Assembly: GCA_026988015.1 (NCBI GenBank)
Contig: JALSMA010000062.1
Coordinates: 1-38,795, forward strand
From: Desulfobulbaceae bacterium
GTDB lineage: Bacteria; Desulfobacterota; Desulfobulbia; Desulfobulbales; Desulfocapsaceae
Length of the DNA: 38,795 nucleotides
Direction of reading: 5' to 3'
In this document: positions 17,810-26,355 of the stretch, one piece after another
Layout of the letters: every line of letters starts with the position of its first letter
Numbering within the stretch: the stretch's first letter is position 1
Program-made: the position numbers and the translations under genes
The notes under the pieces: model-generated
Databases searched by the model: none
What the model saw: the letters and a program-made list of their open reading frames with translations, nothing else
Told to the model about the DNA's origin: nothing

Positions 17810-20641
17810 TCAGCCCTTCAGGATTTCAGCCAGATAATAACCGGTATGTGAACCCACATTTTCAGCAACTTCTTCGGGAGTCCCGGTGGCTACAATGTTG
17901 CCACCATGTTCACCACCTTCTGGCCCTACGTCTATCACCCAATCTGCAGTTTTGACCACATCAAGGTTATGCTCAATAACAACAACTGTATTGCCGTTGT
18001 CAACCAGTCGCCCCAGCACCTTCAAGAGGTGTTTAATATCTGCAGGGTGTAGACCAGTGGTTGGTTCATCGAGTATGTACAGAGTCTGACCGCTAGCTCT
18101 ACCGGACAGCTCTTTAGCCAGCTTTACCCGCTGTGCCTCACCTCCTGACAGGGTCACGGAGGACTGTCCAAGTGTTATATAGGTGAGGCCAACATCATAG
18201 AGAGTCTGCAGCCTGTTTTTGACTGGAGGGATGTTTGTAAAGAACTCCAGCGCCTCTTCAACTGTCATCGAGAGGACATCATGGATTGTCTTACCACGAT
18301 ATCGGATTTCAAGGGTATCACGATTATATCTTTTACCGTGACATGCTTCACAGACCACATAAATATCCGGCAAAAAGTGCATGGCAATCTTGTTGACCCC
18401 TTCCCCTTCACAGGCCTCACAACGTCCGCCTTTGACATTAAAACTGAACTGCCCCAGTTTATAGCCGCGCAACCTGGATTCGGGCAGTCGTGCAAAAAGT
18501 TCCCTTATTGGTGTAAATACCCCAGTATAAGTGGCAGGATTTGAACGTGGCGTTCGGCCAATGGGGCTCTGGTCAATGTCCACAATTTTATCTATCTTGC
18601 TAAGACCGGTCAGTTGCGCCTTCCCAAGCCTTACTTTATCAAGCCTCTTTGCAAGCCCTTCCCGGACCAGAGAGAACAGTGTCTCAATAACCAATGAGCT
18701 CTTCCCAGATCCTGAAACACCAGTTACACAGGTCATAACACCAAGGGGAAAGGCTACATTTACCTGCTTCAGGTTATTTACCTCTCCATTTTTCAAACGA
18801 AGATATTTTCCCCTGCCGGATTTACGTCTTTCGGTTGGTATGGAAATCTCTCTCCTTCCTGAAAGATAGTTTCCGGTGAGAGACTCCTCACATTCAAGGA
18901 GTCCGGTAACATCACCATTGTAGACAACCTCCCCACCATGAACACCGGCACCTGGCCCCATATCCAGAACGTGATCTGCTGTCTTAATGGTGTCTGTATC
19001 ATGTTCAACTACGATGACACTGTTCCCCATATCACGAAGTTCCACCAGGGTATTGATAAGTTTTTGATTATCACGCTGGTGCAGACCGATGCTGGGCTCA
19101 TCAAGAATGTATAACACACCTGCCAGTCTTGACCCAATCTGGGAGGCAAGCCGAATCCTCTGTGCCTCCCCTCCAGAAAGTGTCCCGGACCGCCTCTCAA
19201 GGGAGAGATATCCCAGTCCCACATCTTCCAGGAAGGACAGTCGATCTACAATTTCCTTTAAAATTGGTTCTCCTATCTGCCGCTCCCTGCTGCTGAATGG
19301 AATAAGGGGCAGATTGTCAATCATCTTGTCGATGGAGAGACAGGTCAGTTCATGGATATTCCACGTGCCTGTCCTCACCGCAAGAGCTTCCGGTTTGAGC
19401 CTGGCACCATGGCACACGGGACAGGTCTGTTCGTTCATGTAGCGGCCAAGTTCCTCCCTTACCATGGACGACTGCGTTTCAAGGAAACGACGACTGAGCT
19501 GGGGAATAACACCCTCGAAAGGCTTTTCAGATGTCATCAGGCGCTGCCCTTTCTGAAAGCTGAAGGTAATATCCTCAGTCCCGGAACCAAAGAGAATTAT
19601 CTCACGGATGTCATCAGGGAGTTTGGCAAAGGGCGCGGTCATGGAAAAAGAATAGTGCGCAGCGACTGCCTGCAGCATCTGGCCGGAATAACTCCTGCCG
19701 CCACGCCTGTTCCATGGTGCAATGGCACCTCTCTTGAGGCTGAGGGATGGATCCGGAACAATGAGGGCAGCATCAAAGAACTGTTTTACTCCAAGCCCAC
19801 CACATTCCTCACAAGCCCCCTGTGGATTATTAAAAGAAAAGAGCTGGGTGGAAAGACGGGGTATGGAAATACCGCAACGATGGCAGGCCGCAAATTCACT
19901 GAAGAGCTGGTCCTCACCACTGTCGGGAAAATGAACAAGCAAAAACCCTTCGGTGAGCCGCACCGCGGTTGTGATGGAATCACTGAGACGTCTTGCAGCA
20001 GACTCCTTGATCACAACCCGATCCACCACGACCTCAATGGAATGACGTCTGTTCTTTTCAAGACTCTGTACATCATCTGCATGAACAATATCACCATCAA
20101 CTCGAACCCTCACAAAGCCTTCTTTACGGATACGGGCCAGCAGCTGTTCATGACGCCCCTTCTTGCCGGTAACCATGGGGGCCATGAGTACGATCTTTGT
20201 CCCCTCCTCAAGTGCCGCAAGGGTATTTACCATATCTTCAATGGACTGGGAGCGGATCTCGTCACCACACTCAGGGCAATAAGGGCGTCCACAACGGGCA
20301 AAAAGAAGACGAAGATGGTCGTAAATCTCAGTGACCGTGCCCACGGTTGAACGCGGGTTTTTGGAGGTGGTCTTCTGTTCTATGGAAACCGCCGGGGAAA
20401 GTCCCTCAAGGGCGTCCACCTCGGGTTTATCCATCTGGCCGAGAAACTGACGGGCATAAGTGGAAAGGGACTCTACATATCTCCTCTGCCCTTCAGCATA
20501 GAGAGTATCAAAGGCCAAAGTTGATTTTCCTGATCCGGAGAGGCCGGTAAAAACCACCAGACTGTTACGGGGTATATCAACATCAATGTTTTTCAAATTA
20601 TGCATCCGCGCACCACGGATACTGATGATCGTAGGTTCCAT
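17810..20641 (-). CDS. uvrA: excinuclease ABC subunit A
   Basis: Damage-recognition ATPase of nucleotide excision repair. At 943 residues it is full length. The first Walker A is GLSGSGKST (33-41), and [14 protein letters not shown] follows. Cys-rich zinc motifs are CPECG, CHRCG...CEECGG and CEACEGEG...[10 protein letters not shown]. The first ABC signature is [17 protein letters not shown] and the second [16 protein letters not shown], with the second Walker [10 protein letters not shown] near 640 and Walker B segments ILDEPS and ILDEPT. It lies 17 bases after the CoA-binding protein gene, so the two probably form one transcript. Confidence 0.98.
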   Translation of the reverse strand: MEPTIISIRGARMHNLKNIDVDIPRNSLVVFTGLSGSGKSTLAFDTLYAEGQRRYVESLSTYARQFLGQMDKPEVDALEGLSPAVSIEQKTTSKNPRSTVGTVTEIYDHLRLLFARCGRPYCPECGDEIRSQSIEDMVNTLAALEEGTKIVLMAPMVTGKKGRHEQLLARIRKEGFVRVRVDGDIVHADDVQSLEKNRRHSIEVVVDRVVIKESAARRLSDSITTAVRLTEGFLLVHFPDSGEDQLFSEFAACHRCGISIPRLSTQLFSFNNPQGACEECGGLGVKQFFDAALIVPDPSLSLKRGAIAPWNRRGGRSYSGQMLQAVAAHYSFSMTAPFAKLPDDIREIILFGSGTEDITFSFQKGQRLMTSEKPFEGVIPQLSRRFLETQSSMVREELGRYMNEQTCPVCHGARLKPEALAVRTGTWNIHELTCLSIDKMIDNLPLIPFSSRERQIGEPILKEIVDRLSFLEDVGLGYLSLERRSGTLSGGEAQRIRLASQIGSRLAGVLYILDEPSIGLHQRDNQKLINTLVELRDMGNSVIVVEHDTDTIKTADHVLDMGPGAGVHGGEVVYNGDVTGLLECEESLTGNYLSGRREISIPTERRKSGRGKYLRLKNGEVNNLKQVNVAFPLGVMTCVTGVSGSGKSSLVIETLFSLVREGLAKRLDKVRLGKAQLTGLSKIDKIVDIDQSPIGRTPRSNPATYTGVFTPIRELFARLPESRLRGYKLGQFSFNVKGGRCEACEGEGVNKIAMHFLPDIYVVCEACHGKRYNRDTLEIRYRGKTIHDVLSMTVEEALEFFTNIPPVKNRLQTLYDVGLTYITLGQSSVTLSGGEAQRVKLAKELSGRASGQTLYILDEPTTGLHPADIKHLLKVLGRLVDNGNTVVVIEHNLDVVKTADWVIDVGPEGGEHGGNIVATGTPEEVAENVGSHTGYYLAEILKG

Positions 20642-20658
20642 GAGAATAAAGGCAGGAC

Positions 20659-21072
20659 TCAGGCGTTTAAATTTGCGTGATCAATTTTAATGCAACGATC
20701 CATAACCACTTTCAAGCCAGCTTTTTCAGCAAGAACAGCCGCTTCAGTATTCACAATTCCCTGTTGCATCCACACAGTTCCTGCACCAACAGCTATGGCT
20801 GCCTGAACAACGGGAAGTACATCCTCGCTCCGCCTGAAGATATCAACCACATCAACCGGATGAGGAATCGAGGCCAGATCCGGATAACAGACCTGGCCAA
20901 GAATCTCGCTGACACCAGGGTTAACCGGATATACGGCAAACCCTGCATCCATCAGATATTTTCCAACGATATGGCTGGGCCTGTTCTCTTTGGGAGAGAA
21001 ACCGACGACGGCAACCGAAGTCATTGAATCAATGATCTCAGCATGGGGTACTGCGGGTTGTATGGATATCAT
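20659..21072 (-). CDS. CoA-binding domain protein (YccU-like)
   Basis: A 137-residue Rossmann-fold protein of the CoA-binding (YccU) family, of unknown cellular role. I choose the ATG at 21072, preceded by AGGA, since the frame upstream to 21192 lacks family sequence. Seen motifs: [33 protein letters not shown], where the GxS dinucleotide loop and the K of the canonical motif are kept, then [20 protein letters not shown] and [11 protein letters not shown]. It is transcribed into uvrA. Confidence 0.88.
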   Translation of the reverse strand: MISIQPAVPHAEIIDSMTSVAVVGFSPKENRPSHIVGKYLMDAGFAVYPVNPGVSEILGQVCYPDLASIPHPVDVVDIFRRSEDVLPVVQAAIAVGAGTVWMQQGIVNTEAAVLAEKAGLKVVMDRCIKIDHANLNA

Positions 21073-21482
21073 AATCAGATCCTGAATAATCGATAAACTC
21101 GTAAAAAGGTTAAAAAGCAGGCTGGATTTGTAGATAAGATAGCGTAGACACGGTAAGCCATCATAGCCGAGGCACAGAAATTTGTCCCCCAAAGGGTACT
21201 TCCTCCGGGGCGCACCCCAAGGGCACTTCCTCCGGGGCGCCTGACGAAGGGGATTATGAGTTCTTACCAGTCCATCAATAATTAAGTAACACTATTTCAA
21301 CAGTTTCCCACAAAACTAAAAAAAAAATGATTTACCCGGGATAATGGCTATGGTAAATGTGGTTAATTAAACTTTTCGTCATAGACATATACTATGGAAA
21401 GAAATAGACCCAGACAGTCACTTGGGAAAAATAATCAGCATCCAGCAAAAATCAAGCTCCTTAATCATCACAGGAATATTGA
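21073..21482. other. intergenic region between CoA-binding gene and glyQ
   Basis: This 410-base divergent spacer holds the upstream frame extension of the CoA-binding gene, a short GC-rich tandem repeat (21187-21241) and an A-run near 21320. A TATACT box (21388-21393) could serve as the glyQ -10, but the matching -35 is poor. I see no gene. Confidence 0.5.
21187..21241. repeat. two-copy tandem repeat of about 27 bp
   Basis: Two near-identical units, 21187-21214 and 21215-21241, each run CCCCAAxGGGxACTTCCTCC then GGGGCGC. They differ by one base indel and one substitution. Each begins with CCCC and ends with GGGG, so each can form a small hairpin; on the minus strand each unit contains GGAGGAAG. 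Composition is much richer in GC than the surroundings. It could be a dispersed repeat fragment. Confidence 0.75.
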
Positions 21483-22364
21483 ATGAATTTTCAAGAAATC
21501 ATTTTTGAACTGAACCAGTACTGGGCCGATCAGGGCTGTGTCATCCAACAACCATACGACATGGAGGTGGGTGCCGGAACATTTCACCCTGCGACCCTGC
21601 TGCGTGCCCTTGGTCCAGAACCGTGGCAGGCGGCCTATGTCCAGCCATCCAGACGCCCTACCGATGGCCGATATGGAAATAATCCCAATAGGCTTCAGCA
21701 TTACTATCAGTACCAGGTGGTTCTGAAACCATCCCCCATTGAAGTGCAGGAACTTTACCTTGGCAGCCTGAAACGATTTGGCCTGGATCTCCTTGAGCAT
21801 GACATCCGTTTTGTGGAGGATGACTGGGAGTCACCGACACTTGGTGCCTGGGGACTTGGCTGGGAAGTATGGCTGGATGGTATGGAGATCACCCAGTTTA
21901 CCTATTTCCAGCAGGCAGGTTCCTTAGATCTTGCGCCAACCACCGTCGAAATCACCTACGGACTGGAGCGCATTGCCATGTACCTCCAGAGTGTGGATTC
22001 GGTGTATGATATCGCCTGGAACGACTCAGTGAGTTATGGCGATATCTTTCACCAGGCGGAGGTAGAGTTTTCCACCTTTAACTTTGAAGAAGCAAATGTA
22101 AAGGAGCTGATCAACTTTTTCAACACCTGTGAAGAAGAGGGGCTCAAGCTGGTGGAGAAAAGCTTAATTCTTCCGGCCTATGATTACTGCCTGAAATGCT
22201 CACACACATTTAATCTACTTGATGCACGAAAGGCCATCAGTGTCGCAGAGAGAACGCGCTATATCGGCAGAATCCGAAACATTGCCAGAAAAGTGGCCAG
22301 TGGTTACGTAGCACAGCGAGAAGAAATGGGCCATCCCCTAATCAAAAAAGAGGAGACTGTATAA
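21483..22364 (+). CDS. glyQ: glycyl-tRNA synthetase alpha subunit
   Basis: Catalytic (class II) subunit of the alpha2beta2 bacterial glycyl-tRNA synthetase. The 293-residue protein has the family signature [28 protein letters not shown] near the start, then [45 protein letters not shown] and [14 protein letters not shown] precedes the ATG by seven bases. The beta subunit gene glyS, often next to glyQ, is not in this window; instead a convergent tRNA-Sec gene follows nine bases after the stop. Confidence 0.97.
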   Translation: MNFQEIIFELNQYWADQGCVIQQPYDMEVGAGTFHPATLLRALGPEPWQAAYVQPSRRPTDGRYGNNPNRLQHYYQYQVVLKPSPIEVQELYLGSLKRFGLDLLEHDIRFVEDDWESPTLGAWGLGWEVWLDGMEITQFTYFQQAGSLDLAPTTVEITYGLERIAMYLQSVDSVYDIAWNDSVSYGDIFHQAEVEFSTFNFEEANVKELINFFNTCEEEGLKLVEKSLILPAYDYCLKCSHTFNLLDARKAISVAERTRYIGRIRNIARKVASGYVAQREEMGHPLIKKEETV

Positions 22365-22372
22365 TAACAAAA

Positions 22373-22470
22373 TGGCGGAAGTGCATGGGAATCGAACCCA
22401 CCTAGCGAGCTATTAACCCGCTACACCGGATTTGAAGTCCGGGAGCGCCACCAGTGCACTATCCACTTCC
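22373..22470 (-). tRNA. selC: tRNA-Sec (anticodon TCA)
   Basis: The minus strand encodes a 98-nt tRNA with CCA. It has an extended acceptor stem beginning GGAAGTGG, anticodon TCA in the loop CTTCAAA, a long variable arm (about 22 nt) and the T-loop GGTTCGATTCC. The unusual length, the UGA-reading anticodon and the long acceptor arm identify selenocysteine tRNA. The organism therefore very likely makes selenoproteins. No SelA, SelB or selenoprotein gene is visible here. Confidence 0.95.
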
Positions 22471-22631
22471 CCATTGTGGAAGCCACTGTAATAATAATTA
22501 CTGTGGAAAACAACTTTTTTTATAATTTGCTTTCTTGGGAGAGAATGTTTAATTTAGTTGGCATTCTCTTGAATCAACGAAAAGATTTACTTATTTTCAC
22601 TCCATCCTTCAGCTAAACACAAAAAAAACAT

Positions 22632-22919
22632 ATGCAGTGTGAAAGACTTATCAAACAGATTAAGGCGTGGTACATCCATGTGAGTAATGAAACCATGGCT
22701 CCAGCCAGAATGGTGTCGTTTATTCAAAAGCATGCCGCAGAATGCGACATATGCCTGGAAGACCCGGATCTGCAAGAAGAAATTGAAAAAATTACAGAAA
22801 TGATCCTCCCTGAATCGAAGATACCGAAAGCCGTACGCATGCAGCAGGAACAGGAAGAACAGGAAAAACGGGCCGCTGAAAACGAAGATAGCTCCGAGGG
22901 AACAGCAGATATCGAATAA
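22632..22919 (+). CDS. small CxxC protein of unknown function
   Basis: I do not recognise a named family. The 95-residue product is acidic and helical: MQCERLIKQIKAWYIHVSNE, an APARMVSFIQKH helix, then HAAECDICLEDPDLQEEIEKI with a CxxC pair (39 and 42), and ILPESKIPKAVR. A Glu/Gln-rich tail (from about 70) is low complexity. There is no signal peptide. The ATG follows an A-rich stretch without a Shine-Dalgarno sequence. A strong hairpin terminator lies 57 bases after the stop, supporting a real transcribed gene. Confidence 0.72.
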   Translation: MQCERLIKQIKAWYIHVSNETMAPARMVSFIQKHAAECDICLEDPDLQEEIEKITEMILPESKIPKAVRMQQEQEEQEKRAAENEDSSEGTADIE

Positions 22920-22975
22920 TTTTTTGCGACAACAAACCATTCGATATCCAACACAGCAGAATGAGTAATAAATAG

Positions 22976-23028
22976 AAAAGCCGTGCACCATGTTGTATGT
23001 TGAAAACAGGGTGCACGGCTTTTTTTTG
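22976..23028. terminator. bidirectional terminator between the CxxC gene and cooS
   Basis: Perfect 14-base arms (22976-22989, 23010-23023; core AGCCGTGCACC) with a 20-base loop are followed on the plus strand by a long T-run. On the minus strand the stem is followed by TTTTC, a weaker tail. It sits between the convergent ends at 22919 and 23054 and can serve both genes. Confidence 0.88.
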
Positions 23029-23053
23029 TTTTAGCAGCGGTCCTTTATTTCAG

Positions 23054-24931
23054 CTACTCCGGAAGCCCAAGCCCCTTCCGTTTCATTTTAATTCGCTCGT
23101 CAATAAGTTCTGCTGCCTTGAAAGGATCTGGCTCTATTGCAAAACAGGCACCAAGCATTTCATCAAGCCCTTCAAGGGCCAGATTTGTCACAACTGGGGA
23201 TCCTGTAATGTTAGGTGGGTGTCCGAGATGGGTGTATATCCCGGATGCGACCGCATAAGTGCCTATAGTAGCCGCTTTTTCCGAGTACCACTCAGGCGAG
23301 GACGCTGCCAGGGGCAAGTCGGAAATACTAACTCCTATTTCGTTGGCGAGCAATGCCGCCAGCTGCAGAATCCTGGCATTATCAACACAGCTTCCCATAT
23401 GCAGAACAGGGGGGATTCCAAGGCTGCCACATATCTCCTTCAGACCGGGTCCTGCCTGCTCAATCGCCTCAGGAACAAGAAGTCCAGCCTTCCCTGCAGC
23501 AGTTGTCACACAGCCTGTGGCAAGAACCAGAATATCTTTTTTGATAAGTTCACGGGCAAGATTAACATTACAGAAGTCATGTTTGTATTTCGGATTATTA
23601 CATCCGACGAGACCCACAGCCCCCCGGATCTTTCCGGCTTTTATAGCATCGACCAGTGGACTGAGCGATCCACCCAGGGCCTCGAGCAACGCCTCATTGG
23701 AAAACCCGGTCATTATATCAACAGGCTCACAGGGAATTTCGACACGATCCTGATTGCGCATGGTATAGCGATCGATTGCCATCCGGACAACCTTCCGCGC
23801 CTGTTCCATACCATTGTGCATTTCAAATTTCACATGATCTGCACCTGTGAATCTGGCCTTATCAGCAGTGGTTACCATTTTGGTATGGTAACAATTTCCG
23901 ACCTGAACAAGGCTTGGCATAATGCATTGGTAATCGACCACAATCAACTCAACTGCTCCGGTAATTATCGCAAGCTCGGTCATCAGATGGTTTCCAGCCA
24001 TGGGAATCCCCTGGCGCATCATTAATTCATTCCCTGTACAACACAAGCCAGCCAGATTTACTCCAGAAGCTCCAGCTTTTCTGGCAAGATCAATAAGCTC
24101 TTCTTCGTTAACAGCTTCCAGAATTTTTTCGGAAACAATGGGGTTATGTCCATGAACCAGAATATTCACCTGGTCCTCTTTCAAAACGCCAAGATTTACC
24201 TGGGCCTTTCGCGGAGAAGGTGTACCAAATAAGATATCTGAAAGTTCTGTAGCAATCATTGATCCTGACCAGCCATCAGCCAGGCACATACGCAACGCAT
24301 GCAACATGGTATTTCCAGCATCATTGTCGCAACCCATATGGGTCCTGTGCATCATTTCTGTGACTTCACGATCCACGCCACGTGGAACAATGCCCAACTT
24401 CTCCCAGTTTTCAAGCTGCTTTACAGGAAGCCGGCTGAGAAAGCCAACTTTTTCACGCCTGCTGCCAAAATCCTCAAAGAACTCATCTGCCAGATCCCTG
24501 GCAACTTCCAGCAGCTCCCGCCCTTCTATAGCAATGCCACGTTCCTCTGCAATACGCAGCAGTTTCTGTTCATCTTTAATCTGGTAATCTTTGGTATGCC
24601 CATGGGCAACGGCGTGAAAGGCCTCTATACAATCACGACCATGATCTGAATGGCCTGCTGCCCCGCCAGCAAGAAAACGTCCAAAGTTTCTGGCCACAAT
24701 AACATCAGCCCCCGCCCCGCAGACACCAAGGGGCGCTTTTTTACTTATCCGACACGGACCCATGGTACAAATACGACAGCAGACACCTGATTCTCCAAAC
24801 TTGCAGTGCGGGGTTTGCTGTTCCAGCCTGTCCCAAACTGTCTCAATCCCATCGCGTTCAGCCTTCTGCAGCATCTTCTGAGCATCATCCCACATACTCA
24901 TTTTTTCAAATCTTTTCGGATCTTCCTTCAT
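23054..24931 (-). CDS. cooS: anaerobic carbon-monoxide dehydrogenase catalytic subunit
   Basis: Nickel-iron-sulfur enzyme that oxidises CO to CO2. The 625-residue protein keeps every ligand I can place by homology to the CODH II family. For the D- and B-clusters these are Cys43, 51, 52, 55, 60 and 71. For the Ni-Fe-S C-cluster they are His262 (VHGHNP), Cys298 (LCCTGNE), Cys336 (VDYQC), Cys444 (LVGCNN), Cys474 (ATGCVTT) and Cys515 (HMGSCVD). AGGAGA precedes the ATG. No cooF (electron carrier), cooC (Ni insertion) or acetyl-CoA synthase genes adjoin, so it looks monofunctional and stand-alone. The CooA-type regulator gene lies just upstream. Confidence 0.97.
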   Translation of the reverse strand: MKEDPKRFEKMSMWDDAQKMLQKAERDGIETVWDRLEQQTPHCKFGESGVCCRICTMGPCRISKKAPLGVCGAGADVIVARNFGRFLAGGAAGHSDHGRDCIEAFHAVAHGHTKDYQIKDEQKLLRIAEERGIAIEGRELLEVARDLADEFFEDFGSRREKVGFLSRLPVKQLENWEKLGIVPRGVDREVTEMMHRTHMGCDNDAGNTMLHALRMCLADGWSGSMIATELSDILFGTPSPRKAQVNLGVLKEDQVNILVHGHNPIVSEKILEAVNEEELIDLARKAGASGVNLAGLCCTGNELMMRQGIPMAGNHLMTELAIITGAVELIVVDYQCIMPSLVQVGNCYHTKMVTTADKARFTGADHVKFEMHNGMEQARKVVRMAIDRYTMRNQDRVEIPCEPVDIMTGFSNEALLEALGGSLSPLVDAIKAGKIRGAVGLVGCNNPKYKHDFCNVNLARELIKKDILVLATGCVTTAAGKAGLLVPEAIEQAGPGLKEICGSLGIPPVLHMGSCVDNARILQLAALLANEIGVSISDLPLAASSPEWYSEKAATIGTYAVASGIYTHLGHPPNITGSPVVTNLALEGLDEMLGACFAIEPDPFKAAELIDERIKMKRKGLGLPE

Positions 24932-24999
24932 ACAATTTCTCCTGTACTGTGGTTGGATAAGTCGTTCCGGATATCATAACCTTACTGTCACATAAAAAC

Positions 25000-25042
25000 A
25001 TTTTACAGGAAAATAACTCTGATTACTGTCAGCTATCTGACA
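25000..25042 (-). promoter_or_regulatory. CooA-type operator and class II promoter of cooS
   Basis: A perfect CRP/CooA-type palindrome TGTCA-N6-TGACA occupies 25027-25042. On the minus strand the hexamer TAAAAT (25000-25005) lies where a -10 box is expected if the palindrome is centred at about -41.5, the class II activator position. Predicted transcription start is near 24993, giving a leader of about 62 bases to the cooS ATG. There is no good -35, as expected for an activator-dependent promoter. The adjacent cooA-like gene makes it the probable regulator. Confidence 0.8.
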
Positions 25043-25092
25043 AACAACCAGTTTTTTAAAAAAAAGATGAACACTGCACACTTGAGTCGAAG

Positions 25093-25755
25093 TCAGACCC
25101 GAGTGTGACCGTAGTTTTTCAACAGATCAACATTTGGAATCAGATAGACATTCCGGGACATTTTCTCCAGTACCCCGTCCTTCAACATGGCGCTCACAAT
25201 AGTGGAAACCGTCTGCCTTGAAGAGCCTATGATGGCCGCAAGCTGGATGTTGGTTAAAGCAATCCTGACAACGGTTCCACTGGGAGTTGGGAGACCGTTA
25301 TTTTCCGTTTCATAAAGAAAGAAATCCGTTAATCGCTGCCTGATGTCTTTGAAGACCAGGCTGTCAATAATGGAAAAGGACTGGCTCAACATCTCACCCA
25401 GGATACGGATAATAGTCGCGGAAAGTGCGGGATGGCTTGTCATGCAGGAATGGAACCTGGCTGTTGGCATTACCAGCAATGTCACCTCTTCAATGCTCTG
25501 AACATGTGCACGGGTATGACTTACGAAGATATCTCCGGATTCCAGAATAGCTAAGGAGAAGTCTTTATCCTCCACTGCAAGATACAGGCGCAATCGCCCC
25601 TTTTTCACAATAAAAACTTGATTCTTCTCATGACCGGGAGAGTATATCAGACTATTCCCAGCATGTCTGTTTTCGGTGAACTCCGCCATGAGGGCGGAAT
25701 TTTCGGGGCGTGTCAGCTCGTTGAGCAGATTGATTGACAGTAACCTAGTCTTCAT
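25093..25755 (-). CDS. cooA: CooA-type heme CO-sensing transcriptional regulator
   Basis: A CRP/FNR-family activator. I place the start at the ATG at 25755 (220 residues, close to known CooA), although a TTG-started frame extends to 25806. The effector domain matches CooA: NQVFIVKKGRLRLYLAVEDK, then GDIFVSHTRAH, where His80 aligns with the proximal heme histidine and Val78 replaces the redox-linked Cys of the Rhodospirillum protein. The long C-helix and the HTH SSRQTVSTIVSAMLKDG follow. It lacks FNR-type cysteines. It is upstream of cooS in the same direction, separated by the predicted operator. Confidence 0.88.
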   Translation of the reverse strand: MKTRLLSINLLNELTRPENSALMAEFTENRHAGNSLIYSPGHEKNQVFIVKKGRLRLYLAVEDKDFSLAILESGDIFVSHTRAHVQSIEEVTLLVMPTARFHSCMTSHPALSATIIRILGEMLSQSFSIIDSLVFKDIRQRLTDFFLYETENNGLPTPSGTVVRIALTNIQLAAIIGSSRQTVSTIVSAMLKDGVLEKMSRNVYLIPNVDLLKNYGHTRV

Positions 25756-25922
25756 TTGGACATATGTTATATATTTGGTGGCGTCGTAAAGACTCTTCCT
25801 CTTCAATACTTTTATCGTACCACATAAAAACCTGCTTCTTAAAGTAAAAAGAACAGACCATACTCAATCAAAAAAAATCTTTGCATCGTTCAGGGAGAAT
25901 AAAATGCAAAACCGGGGAAAAC

Positions 25923-25959
25923 AAAAAAAAAGCCAATCACTTATGAAGTGATTGGCTTT
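25923..25959 (-). terminator. terminator after tRNA-Pro
   Basis: Perfect 14-base arms (25929-25942 and 25946-25959; AAAGCCAATCACTT) with an ATG loop run on the minus strand into a T-run (25923-25931 in plus coordinates). It lies 11 bases past the tRNA-Pro 3' end. Confidence 0.92.
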
Positions 25960-25970
25960 CAGCTGACAAA

Positions 25971-26048
25971 TGGTCGGGGCGGTAGGATTCGAACCTACGG
26001 CCTCCTGCTCCCAAGGCAGGCGCGCTAACCAGGCTGCGCTACGCCCCG
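25971..26048 (-). tRNA. tRNA-Pro (anticodon TGG)
   Basis: The minus strand folds as a 78-nt tRNA. The acceptor CGGGGCG pairs with CGCCCCG, the anticodon arm CTGCCTTGGGAGCAG has anticodon TGG, the T-loop is GGTTCGAATCC, and CCA is encoded. It lies 59 bases after tRNA-Asn in the same direction, with a hairpin between them. Confidence 0.95.
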
Positions 26049-26063
26049 ACTCACAAAGAAAGG

Positions 26064-26099
26064 AAAAAAAGCCCGACCTATAAAGAAAAGATCGGGCTT
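26064..26099 (-). terminator. hairpin terminator between tRNA-Asn and tRNA-Pro
   Basis: AAGCCCGA (26069-26076) and TCGGGCTT (26092-26099) form an 8-bp GC-rich stem with a 15-base loop. On the minus strand a run of seven T follows. It lies nine bases after tRNA-Asn, so tRNA-Pro may depend on read-through or on a promoter I cannot see. Confidence 0.75.
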
Positions 26100-26107
26100 G
26101 GTATTTT

Positions 26108-26183
26108 TGGCTCCTCGAGCAAGACTCGAACTTGCGACAAGGTGGTTAACAGCCACCTGCTCTACCAACTGAGCTATCGAGGA
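26108..26183 (-). tRNA. tRNA-Asn (anticodon GTT)
   Basis: A 76-nt cloverleaf on the minus strand. The acceptor TCCTCGA pairs with TCGAGGA, the D-loop is AGCTCAGTTGGTAGAGC, the anticodon is GTT in GGCTGTTAACC, the T-loop is AGTTCGAGTCT, and CCA is encoded. Confidence 0.96.
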
Positions 26184-26230
26184 TTAAAATCAACAGGCGT
26201 TAACAATAGCAAGCAACCTGTAGGCGCACG

Positions 26231-26259
26231 AATATAAACGACCGGAGTCAAGCTGTCAA
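26231..26259 (-). promoter_or_regulatory. sigma70-type promoter of tRNA-Asn
   Basis: On the minus strand TTGACA (26254-26259) and TATATT (26231-26236) are exactly 17 bases apart. A GC-rich discriminator (CGTGCGCC) follows, typical of stable-RNA promoters under stringent control. The start would be near 26224, about 40 bases before the mature tRNA. Confidence 0.82.
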
Positions 26260-26293
26260 TACCTTTTTCCATTCCTGCAACTGAAAAAGGTAT
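26259..26293. repeat. 11-bp inverted repeat downstream of the DUF4136 gene
   Basis: ATACCTTTTTC (26259-26269) pairs perfectly with GAAAAAGGTAT (26283-26293) across a 13-base loop. It sits between the DUF4136-like stop (26356) and the tRNA-Asn promoter, touching the -35 box. There is no T-tract, so it is a weak terminator candidate or a possible operator. Confidence 0.55.
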
Positions 26294-26355
26294 GGTGTAA
26301 ATCTCCTCATTCACAGGCAAAGTCACAGAGGATTCAATACTCTTTGTTCAAAGAA

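Noticed and set aside
19352-20350. 332-codon plus-strand frame opposite uvrA
   Set aside because: It is fully antisense to uvrA, which has intact ATPase and zinc motifs; there is no ribosome site or recognisable domain.
21187-21241. CRISPR-like repeat
   Set aside because: There are only two units with no spacer between them and no cas genes.
22540-22569. AGAGAATG/CATTCTCT hairpin as a terminator
   Set aside because: There is an 8-bp AT-rich stem with a 14-base loop and no T-tract on either strand; it may be a chance repeat near the tRNA-Sec upstream region.
22997-24025. 342-codon plus-strand frame opposite cooS
   Set aside because: It is antisense to an intact cooS with all ligands, begins inside the terminator and has a low-complexity, non-family-like product; it is a frame shadow.
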